Shown: piece by piece, positions 32,871-41,779 of the stretch
Layout: each line of letters opens with the position of its first letter
Numbering within the stretch: position 1 is the stretch's first letter
Assembly: GCA_965243165.1 (NCBI GenBank)
Contig: OZ251535.1
Span: 806,001-870,000, forward strand
Direction: 5' to 3'
DNA from: CATQHD01 sp965243165
Lineage (GTDB): Bacteria; Actinomycetota; Acidimicrobiia; Spongiisociales; Spongiisociaceae
DNA: 64,000 nt
Notes under the pieces: generated by a model
Seen by the model: the letters and a program-made list of their open reading frames with translations, nothing else
Told to the model about the DNA's origin: nothing
Databases searched by the model: none
Made by a program: the position numbers and the translations under genes

Positions 32871-33585
32871 GGTCGAAGGCCTGCACGCGGTCAAGGCCGC
32901 TTTGGACGCCGGGCGGGTGGCGGTTCTCTACGTGGAGCGCACCCGCCGGGATGCGGAAAGCCTGGCGGCGGCGGCCCGCCGCTCTGGGGCCGAGGTGAGG
33001 TTGGTAGACGACGTCAGGCCCTTGGCGGTGACCGAATCTCCCCAGGGTATGGCGGCGAAGGCCCACCCGATCTCCTTGGTTTCCTTGGACAGCCTGTTGG
33101 ACAGGGGTCCGGACGGTGCATATCCGGCCATACTCGTTCTGGATCACCTGGAAGATCCCCGCAACGCGGGGGCGATCGCCCGTTCGGCCCTGGCCGCGGG
33201 TATGACAGGTTTGGCGGTGCCCCGCCGCCGGGCCGCCCCTCTCTCCGCCTTGGCCTTCAAGGCAGCGGCGGGGGCGTTCGAGCACCTGCCGGTGGCGTCG
33301 GTGTCTTCGGTGGCGGACACGGCTCGGCGGGCGGCGGCGGCTGGCCTTTGGACGGTGGGTCTGGATCCAGGAGCGTCCCAAACTCTCTTCGGCCTCGACC
33401 TGCTGGCCGAACCGGCGGCGCTGTTCGTAGGAGCGGAGGGCCGGGGTCTGGGCCGCTTGGTCAGGAAGCGGCTCGACCTGCTGGCGTCGATTCCCATGTC
33501 GGCGGGCGCGGCCAGCCTCAATGCTTCGGCGGCGGCCGCGTTGGCATGCTTCGAGTTGCGCCGTGCGCGCGAAAGGGGCGCCTGA
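32845..33585 (+). CDS. rlmB: SPOUT-class 2'-O-methyltransferase (RlmB/TrmH family)
   Basis: 246 aa. SAM-dependent ribose methyltransferase with a trefoil knot, probably acting on 23S rRNA G2251. An N-terminal substrate-binding domain starts with GSRVEGLHAVKAAL; the SPOUT motifs are ILVLDHLEDPRNAGAIARSA (motif 1), FVGAEGRGL (motif 2) and IPMSAGAASLNASAAAAL (motif 3). The genomic neighbour cysS is the usual one. Confidence 0.9.
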   Translation: MAPAGIGSRVEGLHAVKAALDAGRVAVLYVERTRRDAESLAAAARRSGAEVRLVDDVRPLAVTESPQGMAAKAHPISLVSLDSLLDRGPDGAYPAILVLDHLEDPRNAGAIARSALAAGMTGLAVPRRRAAPLSALAFKAAAGAFEHLPVASVSSVADTARRAAAAGLWTVGLDPGASQTLFGLDLLAEPAALFVGAEGRGLGRLVRKRLDLLASIPMSAGAASLNASAAAALACFELRRARERGA

Positions 33586-33631
33586 CCGGCGGCGGAGCCC
33601 GCCCGCTGTGGAGTATTCAGGCGGGGCTGGT

Positions 33632-35191
33632 TCACCCTGGGGGAAGGCGCCCGGCGCTTACGGGTCGGGTCCTGACCCGGGCAGGGGGTTGCCGCCTGGG
33701 TGAAGGCCGGGCGCCGGGCAGCGGTCCGGCATAGGCCGCCGCTGGAGAGGCTGCGCCGGGGAGGGCGCTGGTCGGGGGTTTGTCACGGCGGGTGATGCCG
33801 TCTTCGACGTCTGCCGGGGGAGGGACTCTCATAATGGCGGGGGCAGAGGCGGCCGGGCTGCCGGCGCGGCGGACCCCGCCGCCGCTCCTTTGCAGGTTGT
33901 TTCTGCTGTTTCCGTTGCCGGCTCGGCCAAGCCGCGCGGGCGGCGGCGGGGTGGGGTTTCCGGGTTTGGGCCGGGTGGTCCAGCGGCCGTTGCCGTCCTT
34001 GGTGAGCTGAAGGTTGTATTTCTGAAGGCGGCGGTGGTCGGGGCCGCACAGGGATACGAGGTTGTCGATGTCGGTGGTTCCCCGGTCGGCGGTCCAGTCT
34101 CGGAGGTGATGCATCTCCGTTTGGTAGGAGGGCTTGGGGCAGAGGACGCATCCCCGGTCCCGCACGGCGGCGGCCAGCCGCTGGTGGTCGTTGGCTATCC
34201 GCCTGTTGCGGCCCAGCCAGAGGGGTTGGCCGTTCCCGCCGAAGATCATCCCGCGGAGCTCGGCGTTCGGGGTGAGCTGTTCCAAGACGCCGGGGGGCAC
34301 CGGCCCCGCATCGAGTATCTCGGCAGACCCGCCGGGGTTGGTGCCGTCCAGCAGTCCCAGGTCGGCCAGGACGACCAGCGTCGTTTCAGCCCGGGCTTTG
34401 CCGCCGGGAAGCGGCTGGAGGCTCAAAGCATCCCGTCCGGTGATCAACTCGAAGAGAGCGTCGCCGCGCCGCTGCCGTACGGTGCGCACCTCCTCGGCCG
34501 GGGCGTCTCTTCGGATGTCGGCCCGCCACAGCTTGTCCGCGTGTTTTTCGATGGCCTGATGTATCTGTTCGTAGCGGACGGGATCCATCTCGGCGTACAA
34601 GACCCCCATCTCTTTCACGTCGTCCCAGCTCAGATGCGCCCTCCGGTCCTCCTTCTGCCGTTCCAGCAGCTCTTCGCCCCGGTCGGCGGAGCGGTCGTTG
34701 CGCCACTGCCGGGCCAGGAAGCGGAACCGGTCGGGGGAGGAGGCGGCTGCTTCCTCCAGCAGCTGCCGGTCGCCGTCCACCGTCTGGAGGTCCGCGCCCT
34801 CCGCCGCGTTGGCGGCCGCCAACGCGTGGTCGAGGGTCACCCTCCCGGCCTCCATCATGGCCTCGGTGTTGGGCATTTCCTCGAGGGCTTGGGAGACCTT
34901 GTTCACTTTTGCCGCTTCCCGGCCGGTCATGCCCATCCGGTCGCGGAGCACCCGCCCGGCGGCGGCCTTGCCCTGAGCCTCCCGCACCTGCCGCGACACG
35001 CCGCACTTGACCGAGGCCAGCATGGCGTCCACCCGTCTGACGGTTCCGGCCAGCAGGTCCAGCTCCGGCTCGGACAACCGCTGCCCGGCGCGGCGGGCAA
35101 GGTCGGCGGCCGCGGCTTCAGCCCGTCCGCAGACGGCGTGAAGGCTCTCGGCCCAGGCTTCGGAGGCTTCGGGGGCGGGTGCTTGTTGCAT
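33632..35191 (-). CDS. DUF222/13E12-family protein with C-terminal HNH endonuclease domain
   Basis: 519 aa. A helical DUF222-type domain (about 1-330) precedes an HNH/McrA-like nuclease: CVLCPKPSYQTEMHHLRDW, then DIDNLVSLCGPDHRRL, with both zinc CxxC/CxxxH elements and the HH of the active site. About 115 Pro/Ala/Arg-rich residues follow. This family is highly expanded in actinobacteria and often annotated as REP13E12; its function is unsettled. It converges with rlmB and is divergent from the binding-protein gene. Confidence 0.88.
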   Translation of the reverse strand: MQQAPAPEASEAWAESLHAVCGRAEAAAADLARRAGQRLSEPELDLLAGTVRRVDAMLASVKCGVSRQVREAQGKAAAGRVLRDRMGMTGREAAKVNKVSQALEEMPNTEAMMEAGRVTLDHALAAANAAEGADLQTVDGDRQLLEEAAASSPDRFRFLARQWRNDRSADRGEELLERQKEDRRAHLSWDDVKEMGVLYAEMDPVRYEQIHQAIEKHADKLWRADIRRDAPAEEVRTVRQRRGDALFELITGRDALSLQPLPGGKARAETTLVVLADLGLLDGTNPGGSAEILDAGPVPPGVLEQLTPNAELRGMIFGGNGQPLWLGRNRRIANDHQRLAAAVRDRGCVLCPKPSYQTEMHHLRDWTADRGTTDIDNLVSLCGPDHRRLQKYNLQLTKDGNGRWTTRPKPGNPTPPPPARLGRAGNGNSRNNLQRSGGGVRRAGSPAASAPAIMRVPPPADVEDGITRRDKPPTSALPGAASPAAAYAGPLPGARPSPRRQPPARVRTRPVSAGRLPPG

Positions 35192-35281
35192 GATGATGGT
35201 CAGTGTACCGAGAGGCTGTGACAGATTTGGAACGAGATTCAGAACTTTGCAATATTCAAGATTATCTTAGATCGTCTACTA

Positions 35282-35302
35282 TGATAATAAGAATCATTCT
35301 CA
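35282..35302. promoter_or_regulatory. Fur/Zur-like box
   Basis: TGATAATAAGAATCATTCTCA is an imperfect palindrome matching the 19-bp Fur consensus at 16 positions (GATAATAAGAATCATTCTC against GATAATGATAATCATTATC). It lies in an AT-rich patch between the HNH gene and the binding-protein gene, about 90 bp from the former and 170 bp from the latter. Which metal regulator, if any, uses it is unknown. Confidence 0.45.
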
Positions 35303-35470
35303 CATCGAGTCCCTCGGCTCCCTCTGGGCCGCGATCGACAACCGACGTCCTGCGCCGCCCTTCTGAGCTGTCAGCCAAGACCGTCTACGTGTTATCCTCA
35401 GCGGAGATCACCCCGGCGGGCGGGCATCGCCGGACCCCGGCACCCGGGTCCGGTCACGAAGGGAGGAAGC

Positions 35471-37978
35471 ATGCGAAGGCTGACAGTTCTGGGATTTGCG
35501 CTGGCGTTGGTTGCGGCGGCCTGCGGCGGAGAAGACGAACCGGCCCCCGCCGAGACCTCCGCCCCCGCCGCCGAGCCGGCTTCGACCACCGCCGTAGAGG
35601 TGGAGGAGTTCACGGCGGGTGAGTTGGGTGCGGTGGAGGTTGCTGCGGGTGAGATGATTCAGATTCGTTCGTTGAATGCGATTACGGGTGATGTGGCGTT
35701 TTTGGGTGTGCCCAATCAGCGGGCGGTGGAGTTGGCTGTTGCTGATTATGGGCCGGTGGCGGGCCGGGAGGTTTCTATCGGGGCGGGGTTGGATGATTTG
35801 TGTTCGTCTGAGGGGGGTCAGGCGGCGGCGCAGTCGATCGTGGCGGATCCGAGTGTGGTGGGGGTGATCGGTACTTCGTGTTCGGGGGCGGCGGTGGCGG
35901 CTTCGCCTTTGATTTCTGATGCGGGGTTGGTGATGATTTCGCCGTCGAATACGTCGCCGGCGTTGACTTCGGATTTGGCGGGCACGGCGGGTGATGCTTA
36001 TCACGCGGGTTATTACCGGACGGCCCACAACGACCTCTACCAGGGCCGGGCGGTGGCTCTCTTCCTCCGCAACGAGCTCGGCCTCAACCGGGCGGCGGCT
36101 ATTCATGACGGTGATCCGTATACGCAGGGTTTGGCTCAGGCTTTCCGGGATGCTTTCGAGGAGTTGGGCGGGACGGTGTCGGTGTTCACTGCGGTGAACA
36201 AGGGTGATACGGATATGACGGCGGTGTTGACGGAGGCGGCGGCGGGTGGTCCGCAGGCTATTTTCTTTCCGATTTTCATGCCGGAGGGGGGGTTCATCGT
36301 TCAGCAGGCGGGGGGTGTGTCGGGTCTGGAGGGGGTGACGCTCATAGCGGCTGATGGGTTGTTGACGGATAATTTCATGGAGCTGCCGGAGGCGGAGGGG
36401 GTGTATCTGTCGGGTCCTGATCTGCGTTACGGGGCGAACCGCAACAGCATCACAGACAAGACGGCTGATGATTTCTTGGCGGCGTATGAGGCGGCTCATG
36501 GGGAGGCGCCCTCGGCGGCCTTCTGGGCGCATTCCTACGACGCGGCGACCATGCTGCTGCGCGCCGTCGACCGGGTGGCGGTCGAGTCGGGCGGCACTGT
36601 CTACATCGACCGCCAACGCCTTCGGGACGAGCTGGACCAGACCGGCATGGACGGGATCATCGGCCGCATCGAATGCGACCGCTTCGGTGACTGCGGTGCC
36701 CAGCTGATCACGGTGGTGCAGAACAACGACTCCCGGGACGTGGAGGCGGGCAAGAACAACGTGGTCTTCAGCTTCGCCCCCGCCGTTCCGATGGTCACCG
36801 AGTTCACGGCGGGTGAGTTGGGTGCGGTGGAGGTTGCTGCGGGTGAGATGATTCAGATTCGTTCGTTGAATGCGATTACGGGTGATGTGGCGTTTTTGGG
36901 TGTGCCCAATCAGCGGGCGGTGGAGTTGGCTGTTGCTGATTATGGGCCGGTGGCGGGCCGGGAGGTTTCTATCGGGGCGGGGTTGGATGATTTGTGTTCG
37001 TCTGAGGGGGGTCAGGCGGCGGCGCAGTCGATCGTGGCGGATCCGAGTGTGGTGGGGGTGATCGGTACTTCGTGTTCGGGGGCGGCGGTGGCGGCTTCGC
37101 CTTTGATTTCTGATGCGGGGTTGGTGATGATTTCGCCGTCGAATACGTCGCCGGCGTTGACGTCGGATTTGGCGGGCACGGCGGGTGATGCTTATCACGC
37201 GGGTTATTACCGGACGGCCCACAACGACCTCTACCAGGGGGCGGCGGTGGCGCAGTTCGTGCGGGACGAGCTGGGCTTCGACACCGCGGCCGCTATTCAT
37301 GACGGTGATCCTTATACGCAGGGTTTGGCTCAGGCTTTCCGGGATGCTTTCGAGGAGTTGGGCGGGACGGTGTCGGTGTTCACTGCGGTGAACAAGGGTG
37401 ATACGGATATGACGGCGGTGTTGACGGAGGCGGCGGCGGGTGGTCCGCAGGCTATTTTCTTTCCGATTTTCATGCCGGAGGGGGGGTTCATCGTTCAGCA
37501 GGCGGGGAGTGTGTCGGGTCTGGAGGGGGTGACGCTCATAGCGGCTGATGGGTTGTTGACGGATAATTTCATGGAGCTGCCGGAGGCGGAGGGGGTGTAT
37601 CTGTCGGGTCCTGATCTGCGTTACGGGGCGAACCGCAACAGCATCACAGACAAGACGGCTGATGATTTCTTGGCGGCGTATGAGGCGGCTCATGGGGAGG
37701 CGCCGTCGGCGGCGTTCTGGGCGCATTCCTACGACGCGGCGACCATGCTGCTGCGCGCCGTCGACCGGGTGGCGGTCGAATCGGGCGGCGTCCTCTACAT
37801 CGACCGGGCGCGCCTCCGGGACGAGCTGAACCGCACCATCATCGACGGGATCATCGGCCGCATCGACTGCGACGCCTTCGGTGACTGCGGCGCCCAGCTG
37901 ATCACGGTGGTCCAGAACGCCGACTCCCGGGACGTGGAAGCGGGCAAGAACAACGTGGTCTTCAGCTACTCCCCGTGA
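35471..37978 (+). CDS. Tandemly duplicated LivK-type substrate-binding lipoprotein (two domains)
   Basis: 835 aa. A signal peptide with lipobox AAAC at residues 15-18 is followed by an Ala/Pro linker and two Peripla_BP_6 (branched-chain amino acid type) domains in one chain, about residues 46-443 and 444-835. Both share AITGDVAFLGVPNQRAVELA, GVIGTSCSGAAVAAS, HNDLYQG, IHDGDPYTQGL and GANRNSITDKTADD. Normal binding proteins have one domain (about 400 aa). The DNA repeat has a 1194-bp period. It precedes livHMGF and presumably feeds that importer. A CACGAAGGGAGG ribosome-binding site precedes the ATG. Confidence 0.92.
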   Translation: MRRLTVLGFALALVAAACGGEDEPAPAETSAPAAEPASTTAVEVEEFTAGELGAVEVAAGEMIQIRSLNAITGDVAFLGVPNQRAVELAVADYGPVAGREVSIGAGLDDLCSSEGGQAAAQSIVADPSVVGVIGTSCSGAAVAASPLISDAGLVMISPSNTSPALTSDLAGTAGDAYHAGYYRTAHNDLYQGRAVALFLRNELGLNRAAAIHDGDPYTQGLAQAFRDAFEELGGTVSVFTAVNKGDTDMTAVLTEAAAGGPQAIFFPIFMPEGGFIVQQAGGVSGLEGVTLIAADGLLTDNFMELPEAEGVYLSGPDLRYGANRNSITDKTADDFLAAYEAAHGEAPSAAFWAHSYDAATMLLRAVDRVAVESGGTVYIDRQRLRDELDQTGMDGIIGRIECDRFGDCGAQLITVVQNNDSRDVEAGKNNVVFSFAPAVPMVTEFTAGELGAVEVAAGEMIQIRSLNAITGDVAFLGVPNQRAVELAVADYGPVAGREVSIGAGLDDLCSSEGGQAAAQSIVADPSVVGVIGTSCSGAAVAASPLISDAGLVMISPSNTSPALTSDLAGTAGDAYHAGYYRTAHNDLYQGAAVAQFVRDELGFDTAAAIHDGDPYTQGLAQAFRDAFEELGGTVSVFTAVNKGDTDMTAVLTEAAAGGPQAIFFPIFMPEGGFIVQQAGSVSGLEGVTLIAADGLLTDNFMELPEAEGVYLSGPDLRYGANRNSITDKTADDFLAAYEAAHGEAPSAAFWAHSYDAATMLLRAVDRVAVESGGVLYIDRARLRDELNRTIIDGIIGRIDCDAFGDCGAQLITVVQNADSRDVEAGKNNVVFSYSP
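35606..37975 (+). repeat. In-frame tandem duplication, 1194-bp period, two copies
   Basis: Copy 1 runs 35606-36799, copy 2 36800-37975. Long blocks are nearly identical at DNA level, interrupted by short diverged blocks (about 36016-36100, 36590-36800 and their partners). The identical blocks use T-ending and TTG/GTG codons; the diverged blocks use the C-ending codons normal for this genome. Confidence 0.93.
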
Positions 37979-38032
37979 AGAACCCGATGACCTGACTGAA
38001 CCCAGCCCACCGGGGCCCGGATGCCGTTGCGG

Positions 38033-38053
38033 GGCGGGGGCGTTTGATATAGT
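38033..38053 (+). promoter_or_regulatory. Promoter in front of livH
   Basis: TTGCGG at about 38027-38032 and TATAGT at 38048-38053 have a 15-bp spacer. TATAGT ends 6 bp before the GTG start, so the mRNA is probably leaderless; no ribosome-binding site precedes the GTG. Confidence 0.5.
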
Positions 38054-38059
38054 TGCCCT

Positions 38060-39154
38060 GTGACTGCTTCCGCCCTCCCCCCGGCGCACAAGCGGCGTAC
38101 GGGGTGGGTAGATACGTTTCTCTGGTTCATCCGCATCGCCGCGCTCGTAGTGCTGGTGTGGGGCGCGGCGGGGACGGTGATACAAGGCGTCAACGGCGAG
38201 GGCCCCACCGGCGAGGCTTGGCGGGATCTGGTGGTGGCCGGCCTCGCCCAGGGCGCCATGTACGGCCTGATCGCCCTCGGTTACTCGATGGTCTACGGGG
38301 TGTTGGGCTTCATCAACTTCGCCCACGGGGAAGTGTTCATGGCCGGGGGGATGGTGGGCTTCTTCGTAGCCGACTACCTGTGGGAAATACGCTACTGGGA
38401 GACCAACTTCGTCCCGTCGATCCTCTTGGTGCTGGTCTGCTCCATCCTGTCCTCCACCCTGGTGGCGGTGATCGTGGAGCGGGTCGCCTACCGGCCGCTG
38501 CGGGGCGCCCCCCGCCTGATCCCCCTCATCACCTCCATCGGCATCTCGTTCTTCCTCCAATACACGTTCGCCGGCCTGTTCGGGGTGGCGGTCAAGAACT
38601 ACCCCCCGCCCCCCGACTACATGCGCAGCCGCATCGGCGTCTTCGGCCTGCAGATCGAAGGCACCAAGCTGGCGGTGATCTTGGTGGGGGCGGCGGCCAT
38701 GGCCGGCCTGTACCTGCTGGTGGAGAAGACCCGGATGGGCCGCTCGATCCGGGCGGTGGCCGAGGACAAGGAGATCGCCGCCCTGATGGGAATCAACGTG
38801 GACCGCACCATCGTCGCCACCTTCGCGGTGGGGGGGGCTATGGCGGGCGCAGCCGGCACCCTGTGGGCGCTGCTGTTCAGAGGGGTCTCGTTCATCACCG
38901 GTTTCCTTCCGGGGATCAAGGCTTTCACCGCGGCGGTGCTGGGCGGGGTGGGCAACCTGGCCGGGGCGATGACCGGCGGAGTGCTGCTGGGCTTGTTCGA
39001 AGGGGTCGTTCCGCAGCTGGTGCTGGCCGGTTTCGGCATTCCCGGCGTCTCCCAGCTCAAGGACGTGGTGGCCTTCACCGCGCTGGTGCTGGTGCTCATC
39101 TTCAAGCCGGGCGGCTTGTTCGGCGAGCGGCTGGCGGCCGAGGACCGGGCATGA
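38060..39154 (+). CDS. livH: Branched-chain amino acid ABC transporter permease LivH
   Basis: 364 aa with about 8 membrane segments. A soluble 25-residue start and one extra helix precede the usual LivH beginning LVVAGLAQGAMYGLIALGYSMVYGVLGFINFAHGE. The conserved ABC-contact loop R-A-V-A-E-D-K-E-I-A-A-L-M-G-I appears near residue 235. Start is a GTG directly after a -10 box. It is the first gene of the transport operon and probably pairs with LivM in the membrane. Confidence 0.92.
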   Translation: MTASALPPAHKRRTGWVDTFLWFIRIAALVVLVWGAAGTVIQGVNGEGPTGEAWRDLVVAGLAQGAMYGLIALGYSMVYGVLGFINFAHGEVFMAGGMVGFFVADYLWEIRYWETNFVPSILLVLVCSILSSTLVAVIVERVAYRPLRGAPRLIPLITSIGISFFLQYTFAGLFGVAVKNYPPPPDYMRSRIGVFGLQIEGTKLAVILVGAAAMAGLYLLVEKTRMGRSIRAVAEDKEIAALMGINVDRTIVATFAVGGAMAGAAGTLWALLFRGVSFITGFLPGIKAFTAAVLGGVGNLAGAMTGGVLLGLFEGVVPQLVLAGFGIPGVSQLKDVVAFTALVLVLIFKPGGLFGERLAAEDRA

Positions 39155-39210
39155 CCGAAGTCCGGGCGGCCGCCGTTCCCGAGGGCCCGACCGATCGAGG
39201 GCCGATATGA
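39151..39210 (+). CDS. Mini-ORF bridging livH and livM
   Basis: A 19-codon frame (MTEVRAAAVPEGPTDRGPI) overlaps the livH stop by ATGA and the livM start by ATGA. Its first residues repeat the LivM start (MTEGRAAASF), as if the livM start region had been duplicated. It would keep ribosomes moving from livH to livM. Confidence 0.4.
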   Translation: MTEVRAAAVPEGPTDRGPI

Positions 39211-40994
39211 CCGAGGGCCGGGCGGCCGCCTCCTTCGACTTTCGCCGGATGCTCCGCTGGGGTTGGGCGGCCGGCGGGGTTCCAGTGTTCACCGCCGCGG
39301 TGGGGATGCTGGAAGCTTTCGACGAACGCCTGCTCGTGTATCCGGTGCTCGGCCTCGGTTACCTGATGCTGCTCTGGTTCCTGCCCGTCGCCGGATACCA
39401 GGCCACCAACGCGCCGGTGTTGGAGGGCGCTCCTCCTCCTCCGCCCAAGGGTTTCCGCAATGCGGCGGCGGGGGCGGCGGCCGGGCTGATGGGCGGGGCG
39501 GCGCTGGTGGGGTTCACCGCCCTCGTCGGCGCCTTCGACATGCGGGATGTGTTCGTGTCTTTCTCGCCGCGGATGGTGGAGCTGTTGACCTGGGGGATGG
39601 GCTCCCCTTCCGGGCTGGTCTTCACCGCGCTGGCGCCGGCGGCGCTGGGGCTGGCGGGCGGCCTCATGCACCTGCTTCCCTCCTCTTGGCGCCGGCGGCT
39701 GACCCTGGCGGCGGTGTGGACGGTGTCGGCGGCCCTCCTCGAGCCGGTCGTCTCACAGGTGTTCCGGCAGATCCGGCTGGAGGCGGCGGCGGATGCGGTG
39801 TTCACCCAGCGGGCGCTGGAGTGGTGGGCCGCCCTGATCCTGGCGGCGGCGGTCTGCGCCTTGGCGGAGCGCGCCAAGGGAGCGGCGCCCAGGATGCGGG
39901 AGCGCCTGTTCGCGGCGGACGTCAAGCGGCGCACCCGCAACTCCGTCGTTCTGGCGGTGCTGGTGTTGGTGTTCCTCATCGTCCTCCCTCAGCTGCTCGG
40001 CAGCCTGCTCTCGGAGGTGCTGGCCAACGTCGGGTTGTTCCTGCTGATGGGTCTGGGCCTCAACATCGTGGTCGGCCTGGCGGGGATGCTGGACCTGGGT
40101 TACGTCGCCTTCTTCGCGGTCGGGGCCTACACCGTGGGGGTCTTGACCTCCCCCATCTCCCCCCGCTTCACTCTGGAATGGTCGTGGTGGGCGGCCCTCC
40201 CGGCGGCGGTCGTCATGTCGGCCTTGGCCGGTCTGCTGGTCGGCACTCCTGTGATCCGAATGCGGGGCGACTACCTGGCCATCGTTACCCTGGGCTTCGG
40301 GGAGATCGTCCGCATCCTGTTCCTGTCCGACTGGCTCTCCCACACCTTCGGGGGCGCCCAAGGGGTTCGGAACATCCCCGGAATACCGCTCGGCTTCACC
40401 ACGGTGAGCGGGATCAGCCCCGAAGGGGTGCTCTACTTCGCCCTTTTCTTCGTTGCGCTGTCGGCCTGGATCTCCTGGTCCCTCCAGGAGTCGCGCATCG
40501 GGCGGGCGTGGACCGCCCTCCGAGAGGACGAAACGGTGGCCGAGGCCATGGGGATCAGCATCGTCAAGACCAAGCTGAACGCCTTCATCGTGGGGGCGGT
40601 CCTGGCCGGGTTCGCGGGCGCCCTGTTCGCCGCCAAGGTGGGTTCGGTGTTTCCCAGCTCGTTCGAGCTGCTGGTGTCGATCATCGTCCTGGTGGTGGTG
40701 ATCGTGGGGGGCATGGGCAACATCACCGGGGTGGCGGTCGGGGCGGTGGTGCTGATCGGGGTGCTGGGCGGCCCCAACGTGCCGGGCCTCCTCCAGGAGT
40801 TCGGCGAGTACAAGCTGCTCATCTACGGAGCGCTCCTGATCTTCATGATGCTGCGGAAACCCGAAGGCTTGATGCCCAGCGTGCGGAGGTCCCGCGAGCT
40901 GCACAGCCACGAGCTGACCCAGGACGCCTGGCTCCAGAAGGGAGGGGTGTTCACCGGGGGGGCGGCGGCCCGGCAAGAGCGGGGAGAGGGTTGA
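39207..40994 (+). CDS. livM: Branched-chain amino acid ABC transporter permease LivM, N-terminally extended
   Basis: 595 aa against 300-430 for usual LivM. The N-terminal 240 residues hold about five extra hydrophobic segments and a long basic stretch before the LivM core, which begins near NVGLFLLMGLGLNIVVGLAG and includes TLGFGEIVRILFLSDW, GAQGVRNIPGIPLG and the cytosolic TALREDETVAEAMGI loop. It starts in an overlap with the mini-ORF and its TGA shares one base with the livG ATG. Confidence 0.9.
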   Translation: MTEGRAAASFDFRRMLRWGWAAGGVPVFTAAVGMLEAFDERLLVYPVLGLGYLMLLWFLPVAGYQATNAPVLEGAPPPPPKGFRNAAAGAAAGLMGGAALVGFTALVGAFDMRDVFVSFSPRMVELLTWGMGSPSGLVFTALAPAALGLAGGLMHLLPSSWRRRLTLAAVWTVSAALLEPVVSQVFRQIRLEAAADAVFTQRALEWWAALILAAAVCALAERAKGAAPRMRERLFAADVKRRTRNSVVLAVLVLVFLIVLPQLLGSLLSEVLANVGLFLLMGLGLNIVVGLAGMLDLGYVAFFAVGAYTVGVLTSPISPRFTLEWSWWAALPAAVVMSALAGLLVGTPVIRMRGDYLAIVTLGFGEIVRILFLSDWLSHTFGGAQGVRNIPGIPLGFTTVSGISPEGVLYFALFFVALSAWISWSLQESRIGRAWTALREDETVAEAMGISIVKTKLNAFIVGAVLAGFAGALFAAKVGSVFPSSFELLVSIIVLVVVIVGGMGNITGVAVGAVVLIGVLGGPNVPGLLQEFGEYKLLIYGALLIFMMLRKPEGLMPSVRRSRELHSHELTQDAWLQKGGVFTGGAAARQERGEG

Positions 40995-41779
40995 TGGCGC
41001 TGCTCGAAATACACGGTCTGCACAAGTCGTTCGGAGGTGTTCAGGCCTTGGCCGGGGTGAACCTGTCGGTCGAGGAGGGCGAGATCGTGTCGGTGATCGG
41101 GCCCAACGGGGCGGGGAAGACCTCGTTCTTCAACGCAGTGACCGGGCTCTTCCCGCCCGACCGGGGCGGCATCCTCTTCGAGGGGCGCAACATAGTGGGA
41201 CTCGAATCCAGCGAGATAACCAGGGCCGGCATCGCCCGCACCTTCCAGAACGTGCGGCTCTTCCCCGACATGACGGTGCTGGAGAACGTGATGGTGGCCC
41301 AGCACTGCCGCACCAAGGCGGGCATCTTCCATGCGGTCCTGCGCACTCGGTTCATGCGCCGCGAGGAGAAGGAGATCGAAGCCAGAGCCAAGGAGGTGCT
41401 GTCGTTCTTCGGTTCGAGGCTGGTGGGTTACCGCTTCGACCAGCCCGCCATGTCGCTGTCCTACGCCAACCGGCGGCGTCTCGAGATAGCCCGCGCCATG
41501 GCCGCCCAGCCCAAGGTGCTGCTGCTCGACGAGCCGGTGGCGGGGATGAACCCCCGCGAGACGGCCGAGCTGACCGGGCTGATCCGCCGGCTGCGCGACG
41601 ATCTGGGTTTCACGGTGGTGGTCATCGAACACGACATGGGGGTGGTCAGGGACGTGAGCGACCGGGTGGCGGTGCTCGACCACGGGGTGAAGATCGCCGA
41701 GGGTACGTATGAGGATGTGGCGTCCGACGAGCAGGTCATCGAGGCCTACCTGGGCCGTCCGGCGGGGGCGGACCGGTGA
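40994..41779 (+). CDS. livG: Branched-chain amino acid ABC transporter ATP-binding protein LivG
   Basis: 261 aa. LHKSFGGVQALAGVNLSVEEG leads to Walker A GPNGAGKT, TRAGIARTFQNVRLFPDMTVLENVMVA (Q-loop region), the signature (here LSYANRRRLEIARA in place of LSGGxxR, as is normal for LivG), and Walker B VLLLDEPVAGMNP. Its start lies in TGATG with livM; the stop overlaps livF by 4 bp (GTGA). Confidence 0.93.
   Translation: MALLEIHGLHKSFGGVQALAGVNLSVEEGEIVSVIGPNGAGKTSFFNAVTGLFPPDRGGILFEGRNIVGLESSEITRAGIARTFQNVRLFPDMTVLENVMVAQHCRTKAGIFHAVLRTRFMRREEKEIEARAKEVLSFFGSRLVGYRFDQPAMSLSYANRRRLEIARAMAAQPKVLLLDEPVAGMNPRETAELTGLIRRLRDDLGFTVVVIEHDMGVVRDVSDRVAVLDHGVKIAEGTYEDVASDEQVIEAYLGRPAGADR

Noticed and set aside
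35408..39292. A 1294-codon open frame on the minus strand opposite the binding-protein and livH genes
   Set aside because: It is the complement of strongly supported genes; the long opening follows from GC-rich codons and the duplication.
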